DNA from: Ustilaginoidea virens
Taxonomy: Eukaryota > Ascomycota > Sordariomycetes > Hypocreales > Clavicipitaceae
NCBI RefSeq assembly: GCF_000687475.1
Contig: NC_057322.1
Coordinates: 2,232,001-2,296,000 of the forward strand
Reading direction: 5' to 3'
DNA length: 64,000 bases
Shown: positions 57,466 to 64,000 of the stretch, piece after piece
Position numbering within the stretch: the first letter of the stretch is position 1
How the letters are laid out: each line of letters opens with the position of its first letter
The notes under the pieces: generated by a model
The model's input: the letters and a program-made list of their open reading frames with translations, nothing else
Databases searched by the model: none
Told to the model about the DNA's origin: nothing
Program-made: the position numbers and the translations under genes

Positions 57466-58206
57466 GGCTGTGGAGGTGTTTAAAAACGTAAAAAGCACAA
57501 GAAAACCACTGATGACTGGATGAGAGGTTGCAAGTCTGTCTACTCTACTGGAATCAGAATCAAGCTGCAAGGGTGGATCAATAGATATATATGTACATAA
57601 ATAATAAATTTCGGCATGTTCTCTTGCCATGGACGCAATGCAATCCTCCATCTGCTGAATCACCACAACGGCGTGACGTTTCTGGAGGGAAAAGAAAGTT
57701 TTCCATATCATGTGCGACCAAGGAAGCTACTACTACCCAGCCCTGGCGCGACTAACGAAAGTCGGTGATATTTGGTTCCGCGTTGGATCCATGGTGGAGA
57801 CTAATATTTCAGCCCGTCGATCAGGTGCAACGGATTATTTTTCCTTTCTCCGCCTTCTCGGACGTGACTTGACTCTTATAGAGTGGAGGAATTAATGGAA
57901 TAAACAGCTCGTAGTCCGTAAAGATCCCGATTGTCTTTCCGAGAAAGGATCAAAAGCACTCCGAGTCTCCTGCTTGAACCCCTGAATGCATGGCCGATGG
58001 CTTTTGTGGCTTGACCGGTTCGCGGAAATTTACAAGCACAAATGAGCTGAAATCGTCCTATAATTGACAGTCGTATGTATTATGCAAGCCCCGCGGAATG
58101 GGAAACGCCGCCTCACTCGACTATTATAGGATGTGATACGAGTCACCACTTCTGAAATTATCCCGGCCCGGCTGATCATCCCCCTCCCCAGGCTTACAAC
58201 TTTACA
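57466..58206. other. Intergenic, no gene seen
   Basis: Upstream region of the protease gene; composition mixed, frames short. A TACGGAGTA motif lies just to the right at 58254. Confidence 0.5.
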
Positions 58207-58509
58207 TCACCCAAGACGGTCGGCAAACCAAGAGAAGCGTGCAAAATTCTCCTTACGGAGTACATACGAGCCAATCAGGACATAACATATCCGTGAACTA
58301 TGTTTGCCTTCATCCTGCTCTCTTCTGGTCAACATTTGGCGCAGCTCCTCTTCTCCTAATTCGATCCAAAGCATCTCATTAGCCTCATTGATGACCATGA
58401 AACTCAGACGCTGAAGGGCCAAAATGCTTGGACGGGAGATAAAGTCAAGCAGACGTCCTTGGGTTCGGACGATTGCGTGGCTTGAGGCTGTGAGTTTGAG
58501 TTTTGGCAT
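58207..58509 (-). pseudogene. DEAD-box RNA helicase fragment, catalytic box mutated
   Basis: About 100 codons on the minus strand match the helicase core: KLKLTASSHAIVRTQGRLLD aligns with motif Ib (TPGRLLDF; here TQGR), FISRPSILALQRLSFMV with the linker, and INEANEMLW with motif II (IDEADEM). Both aspartates of DEAD read as asparagine, each needing a single G-to-A change as RIP gives. EEELRQMLTRREQDEGK follows as in eIF4A/Ded1/FAL1-like helicases. No motifs I, III, V or VI are seen on either side, so this is only an internal fragment. It cannot code for an active helicase. Confidence 0.7.
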
Positions 58510-58840
58510 TGCAGCGCCATATTGAAAATTAGCCTACTCCGTAGACAGTGTGTTGCAGCACAAGAAATCTAATACATGCCGTTACGCCTTTTTGGTGCAA
58601 CAGCAGGCGTATTTCTAAATGAGCATTGCGACGGAGCTATCCCTGTTTTGGCAAATGATCTACGCCAAGAAAGTGAAAGGCGCCTTATTCCCCAGTAAAC
58701 GAGGTACCAGCGGAAGATGCCTATTGAAAGAAGTCGCCAAGAGAATTTCTTTCCCCCAAGACTCCGTATATCAACGGAGGAATCCAATCGGACTCCAGAC
58801 TTATTTTTGCTGGCTAACCATTCGATTGATGTAGAATTAT

Positions 58841-58955
58841 CCAACGATGATGACAATGACGACAACGACAACGACAACGACAGACCATGACAGTGGCGAA
58901 AAAGGAGAAGAAGAAGAAGACGACGACGACGATGATGATAATGATGATGAGGTAT
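58841..58955 (+). repeat. GAC/GAT-rich triplet repeat
   Basis: A run of GATGAC, GACAAC and GAC/GAT triplets around a GAAGAAGAAGAAG block. In one plus-strand phase it encodes an Asp/Asn-rich stretch. No gene was closed around it. Confidence 0.6.
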
Positions 58956-61900
58956 GATCTGGTTCGTCATCATAATGCCACTCATCCTTTTCGCCCCTCA
59001 ATCACCCTTGGTGTTTGACTGAAGGCAAGTTTCCACGAAGCGTCTTTCAGCCGAGGGAGCACGAGGGTTTTAAACGACATTCAACATATTGCTGTAATGA
59101 TGCAAATAACAAACTTGGGAAAAGCAACGACCGAGGGCCGTTCCTACACGGACTGCTTTCGCGGGACCAACAGGCGGCGTAGGGAAACCCGATGTATTGC
59201 TCCAGCCTTGCCATGGGTCATCATTACTACGATCAAGCTGGCTTGGCACGCGCCAATGTCTACAATAAATATCACTTGAGAGGCGACGGATTATGCCTTG
59301 TGGTTCAGCCGGCATGTCATGCGCCATGGTTGTATTGGTTCCTGGTACTTGCTCAGCGAGCACAAGGTGTTGCACTAAAATGTGACGCCACACAAGGTGC
59401 GGCTTTATTGGGCTTATTGGGCTTCATATACTGCGATACAAGGACGGGGCTGCAGCCAAGCCATCGTGCATATTGCACGGAGTACTATGTATAGTACAGT
59501 CTGTACTCCCGTACCTATCAGCTTACCGTGGAGCCGCGCGTGTCTACTGGGCTCTCGGCTTAGGTCCCCGAGCAATGCTATATATATGTAGAGCCTAACG
59601 AACGCCGGAGCCGGTACGGAGTAGACAGCGTGGCTAATGGAACCGGTGCCTGGGTGGCTTCCTATGCGTTAGCCCCTAAATGGGGTAATTCAACGGACAA
59701 GACTGGATTTTTAGCAACTTGCTTGCTTCCCGTCTATCTGCATTTCATGGGACTTCTTTCGCCTCCCCAAAAGCAAGGACTGGACTCAAAAGAATCGGAT
59801 AACTTGTTCGCTTAGGGGCTTATATCTGCAAAGATGCAATGACTGGCTGACTACTTCAACCCTGATGCATTCGGGGCATGGCGACGTCCGGTTTTGATGC
59901 AACGACACTTCCGCCCTAATATTGAACTTTCAATAGTAAATACGAACGTAAGGAGGACTTGGTCGACAACTCTCACTTGTAGCACAGCATCAACACCAAT
60001 CCTAAACTTTTCGACCGTGACCCATGTGCAGGACACAGTCCCAAGTTAACCATGGCCAACAGCGTCAAGAGTTCCTGATATACTTACCTGAATCGCAGCA
60101 TCCGAGCACTGATCTTGTGGGCTTGCGGCCATGGCTCCCAGTTTTGCCATGGAACAACAAACAACGCCAACAAATCCAAAGCTATCTTTGTAGACTTACC
60201 AGACACAGTCCCAACGCTCGTCAGCGTCCATCACGAGGTCCATGATTCGGCAGCGCCTGCCACGGCCTCTTCAAGCATTTATGATCTCAACCCATGCAGC
60301 CCAAGCAAGTGCACAACCTTCGGGCTTACCACTGGTATCCTTCAAGTTGCGGCAAATTGATACAAGAAGCACCCGACACTTACCAACAATTGCAGCATGT
60401 GCCCATTGAGCCATTCATTTGCCACCTACGCTCCGACCTTGTGAGTGAGAAGCCCGATGAATTCGAATAAGAAATGTCGAGGCACAAGGGAGTGCAAGGA
60501 TTCTGAAGGGCCATGTAACTGGCGGAAAAACTTCCCGGCAGGGCGTGAACTTGCGAAATCACTGAATGAACAAGGATGCGATTCGAAAGAGTTTCAGTGA
60601 GCGTCACGTTTCGGTTTCCTGGTGATTGCTGAAACAGCTTTGGAAGACGTGGGTGTAGCCCGTGTTTAATGTAACAGTTGCTGTTTAGGTGAGTCGTTGT
60701 AGCTCAGGGGAATGAAGACTGATCAGTGGAAGATTTGGAAGCCTTGTGGATTAGCAAATTGGCCAACTTTTAACCCAAACGATGCAAGGGCAAGAAAATC
60801 ACTATGCGCATGGACACGCACATGAATCTGCACATGGCGGCGCCGCCACCGTACTTGTCGGCTGACTGTGAGACCGTAGTCTACCTCCCATTTCAAAATC
60901 CAACAGATAAAGCCAAGCACCACGTGTCTCGGCTATTCGGGGTAATGAATAGGGGTGCCGACGGCCCAGCGGTGGGCGGTCAGACTGAAAGGTTACATAG
61001 CACTCCAAGAAGTACGTAAATAAGGCAGTTTTTGATCATGCGGAAAGAGCTAGACCCAAAAAGATACGAGGGGTTGTGCGAGGGTAATGAACAAAGCCCG
61101 CAAGATATTGATAAGTCCTGAGTCCTGACGGAGTCAGGAACCCTCAGTTGCGGTAATCGTATATTCGAATCGGCACCTTAATGCCTAATTTCCCGTAAAA
61201 GGATGACGTATGGTATCGAGGTGGCTTCTAAGGTTATCGATCGAGCTAAATTCGTGATATTGTGAGGCAGGGACACGGGATACTCGAAAGAGACAGAGCA
61301 CAGGTACTGGCATGTAAAGGCATGCAAAAGAATGCATGTAAAGATCCACTTTTCTCCGAGGCTCCGGTCCGCTCGCTCAGGGTGGAATCTAGTGCAGCCG
61401 GAGAGAGAAGGTTCTGTGCTTTGTTCTGGAACAATTTCTCGCTTTTTCTGGCAAGGTCTGCCTGTCTTTGAGCCGACTAATCCAGTAGTCTGCTTAGTCT
61501 GCTTCACCGCCAGGTAAGAATCTCTCAGGGTCCTTCATATGACCAAATTAGACGGAGGTATGAGCGTGTGTGTGCGCTGTGTGTGCGCTGGTGCGTGCGC
61601 TGTGTGTGCTGCGTGGGAGGCCCTGGGGCCCTTATCCCCCATCACATTCCTGGAAGATGCTGGAATGGTGATCCATGCGTCGCGTGCGTCGCGTGCGTTG
61701 CGGGGAGTGGGGGGGGGGCCCTGCATAACACCTGGGTCATGTACCGCCGCACTTTGCGCATCCGTCCTGTTGCCCCTTTCCCTTTCCCTTTCCCCATCTT
61801 ACTACTCCGTAGCCATCTTGCACCCTCTTGCGGCCCCTTGCGCCAACTGGTGCGCTATCGACCGACAATGACCCGCATCTGGCATCCCTCCAATCGCAAG

Positions 61901-62520
61901 CTTGTCTGTCCCAAACCTTGCTGCATATTGCCTGCTGCAATGCAAACCCCCGCCTTGTGAGCCTCGGTAACCCGTGTTGGGTCCATGCAGCCGCAACCTA
62001 CCCCATTTTATGCACATGCTCTTGTTAAGCCCTTCGTGATCGCTTATTTTATTTCTAGTTATAAATTTCCCAATGCGACATGCGCAACTTGCTCTCCTTT
62101 TTGGCGTACCCGCATCACCTTATGCCTCTGTGGACGTTTTTCCATCTTGAATAAGTATTTGCTTCCAGCCTTGAGAATTGAAGCTGCGCGTTGTCCTTGG
62201 ATCGTCAATCGGGTCAGTTGGTTGCTTTTCCATCCGTCGTGCTCGAAGCGTGGAAACCCAGCCCAATGCTTTTCTGGAACTTCTGCCCCCCAGCCCAGTA
62301 AACCTTCTCTCACCGCCCCTGTCTGCATGACCGCAGTTTGAACTTTTGTTACCCTCCCCTCGGTGCACACACATACAGGCCTCAATCCTCTTGGGACTGA
62401 CAGCATAGGCGGAAAATTCTCTTGCGCAAAATATCTGGGCTAACCTGACTGCTTTTCACTACAGGTTGCGACTCGTGTAGCATTTTGCATTTGTTTGGGG
62501 CAAAAATCAACGCCGCAGCC
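58956..62520. other. Gene-poor interval and Sec14 upstream region
   Basis: About 3.5 kb with no gene supported. It contains GT-rich and CGTG-rich repeats at 61568-61700, a CCCTTT repeat near 61775-61795 and TACGGAGTA-type motifs near 59477, 59614 and 61802. The last 120 bp before the Sec14-like start include GGCTAACCTGACT and a CACTACAG, which could be a 5'-leader intron; the acceptor would be near 62464. Confidence 0.45.
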
Positions 62521-63889
62521 ATGAACAACTCAATCCCAGATGGTCGCGTCGGCAACCTGACGCCGGAGCAGGAAGCCAAGCTGCGAGAGCTCTGGCAGGC
62601 CGTGTTCAAATTGTACGACATTCTACTGGAGTGGAATCGCAAGAAAGACACAGAAGCCCCTGCCGCGCCCAAAGTCGAAGCTCCAAAGAAATCCCGCTGG
62701 TTCGGACTAGGCGCCGCTCAGGCCGAACCAGTTGCCCCCGAAGTCCCAGAAGAAGCCCTCAAGCTTATCGACTGCGGTGACACGGACAAATACGGCCTAT
62801 CCAAGCAGTTCCAGCAAGTCATCGCCACTCAGACGTCCCAATCTCTTCGCGCCATGGTTCTGGGAGCCATCAAGCATGAGCACCCAGATGCCGTTGTTCT
62901 GCGATTCCTCAGAGCCCGAAAGTGGGACGTCAACAAGGCTCTCGTCATGATGTTCTCTGCAATGAACTGGAGACATAACGAGGCCCAGATCGACTCCGAC
63001 ATCCTGACCAACGGTGAGGAGGTTCTCGTCCGCGACGAGCACGATGGCAAAATAAAGAGCAAATGTCTGGCCCAGGACTTCATGAAGCAAATGCGCAACG
63101 GAAAGAGCTTCATCCACGGTTTCGACCGTCAGAACCGGCCTGTCAGCTACGTTCGAACCAAGATGCACCGTGCTGCTGATCAGTCCGTCGAGAGCCTCGA
63201 GCGATATACAGTCTACCTTATTGAAACCGCTAGAATGACCCTACACCCTTCCGTCGAAACTGCCACTCTTGTGTTTGACCTCACCGACTTTACCCTTGCC
63301 AACATGGACTATGTTCCCGTCAAGTTCATCATTAAATGTTTTGAAGCCAATTACCCTGAATCGCTGGGTTCGATTCTTATTCACAATTCCCCTTGGGTTT
63401 TCAAGCGTGAGTGAACAACACAACTTTTTCCTTTGTATTTAAAAAGCGTACTAAGAACTGGCAGCCTGTTGGAAAATCATCTCGGCCTGGCTTGACCCCG
63501 TTGTCGCATCCAAGGTCCACCTCACATACGGAGCCAAAGGCCTCGAGGAGTTTATTCACCCCTCCCAGCTCCTCAAGGAACATGGTGGTGAGGACGACTG
63601 GGAATACAAATACGAAGAGCCTATTCCCGGTGAGAACGATGCGATGAAGGATACCGCTACCCGCGACGCCCTCCTAAAGGAGAGACAAGACTTCGCCCAA
63701 CAGTTCGAAGACGCTACTAGGCAGTGGATCCAGAACCCAGAGGGTACACAGGCCGCCTCGCTTAAGCAGGAGAGAGAGAGCATCGCCGTCTCTTTAAGAG
63801 AGAACTACTGGAAACTTGACAAGTATGTCCGCTGCAGGTCCTTGTACGACCGACAGGGTATCATAGTGCCAGGTGGCAAGACGAACTAG
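62521..63889 (+). CDS. Sec14-like (CRAL-TRIO) phosphatidylinositol transfer protein
   Basis: Two exons, 62521-63406 and 63465-63889, giving 436 aa; the intron (58 bp) has donor GTGAGT, branch GTACTAAG and acceptor GCAG. The start ATG follows CGCCGCAGCC, a good context. CRAL-TRIO_N: LRFLRARKWDVNKALVMMFSAM; CRAL-TRIO core: GKSFIHGFDRQNRPV, ATLVFDLTDFTLANMDYVPV, CFEANYPESLGSILIHNSPW and CWKIISAWLDPVVASKVHLTYG. The N-terminal linker is rich in Ala/Pro/Glu. Such proteins exchange phosphatidylinositol for other lipids and tune PI kinases. The stop TAG at 63887 follows GGKTN; the same frame remains open for 37 codons to the window edge, rich in Ala, Thr and Glu, like tails of homologues. The true end may therefore lie outside, or the stop may be genuine. 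Confidence 0.87.
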
Positions 63890-64000
63890 CCTTCTGGGAA
63901 CAAGATCATGGAAAAGAACGCTGCTGCTGCAGATACCTCGACTGGATCCATTGAGCCGGTTGAGAATGCGACGATCACGGCGGCTTCGGCGGAGATTGCG

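Noticed and set aside
1..64000. Secondary-metabolite cluster, CRISPR, prophage, telomere.
   Set aside because: No PKS, NRPS or terpene cyclase core gene, no spaced direct repeats, no phage genes and no TTAGGG arrays were found; the DNA is fungal nuclear.

Overview
The window is nuclear DNA of a filamentous ascomycete. The coding genes are interrupted by short GT...AG introns of 48-104 bp with internal CTAAC/CTGAC-type branch sites. One intron, of 333 bp, is longer. The families present (ascomycete multicopper oxidase, Git3-type receptor, fungal Ist2/anoctamin, fungal Sec14, hexose-type MFS carrier) and the heavily TA-enriched, TAG/TAA-riddled retroelements fit a Sordariomycete with repeat-induced point mutation (RIP). 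A Hypocrealean/Clavicipitaceous host is my best guess, from general resemblance only.

Layout. (1) 1-12.3 kb is a repeat block. It holds the 3' half of a dead Ty1/copia element with its 3' LTR and a second, solo LTR (1-2175). A complete but RIP-destroyed Ty3/gypsy element follows on the minus strand, with 242-bp LTRs and a perfect 5-bp target duplication CCAGT (2430-10514). Then come a 385-bp MITE-like inverted repeat (10644-11028) and a large GTAAAA-type satellite (11622-12296). (2) 12.4-32.7 kb is a gene zone: an SRPK-like kinase, a secreted multicopper oxidase, a Git3-like GPCR with a polyQ loop, a METTL25-like methyltransferase, a small cysteine-rich secreted protein next to a 130-bp tandem duplication, and an Ist2/anoctamin-like membrane protein. 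AT-rich transposon debris lies between them. (3) 33.2-37.7 kb is an accessory cluster of one paralogous secreted-protein family: two apparently intact genes in divergent orientation and a decayed third copy. Solo LTRs of the family seen at 1.7-2.2 kb and 18.5 kb are interleaved with them. (4) 37.9-64 kb holds a signal-peptide/TM protein with three six-cysteine modules, a polytopic sulfatase-superfamily protein, a secreted GMC oxidoreductase, an MFS sugar transporter, a secreted trypsin-like protease, a DEAD-box helicase fragment (DEAD changed to NEAN) and a Sec14-like lipid-transfer protein at the right edge.

The genes do not form an obvious pathway or cluster. The common theme is the cell surface and secretome: multicopper oxidase, GMC oxidase, protease, cysteine-rich secreted proteins, receptor and sugar carrier. 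These are mixed with repeats, as in accessory regions of plant- or insect-associated fungi. The most distinctive item is the secreted paralog cluster with its LTRs, one of which ends exactly at the stop codon of a family member. I found no convincing tRNA, rRNA, CRISPR array, telomere repeat or polyketide/NRPS-type cluster. All exon-intron models were read by eye from splice motifs, frame continuity and protein-family continuity; none is supported by transcripts here.
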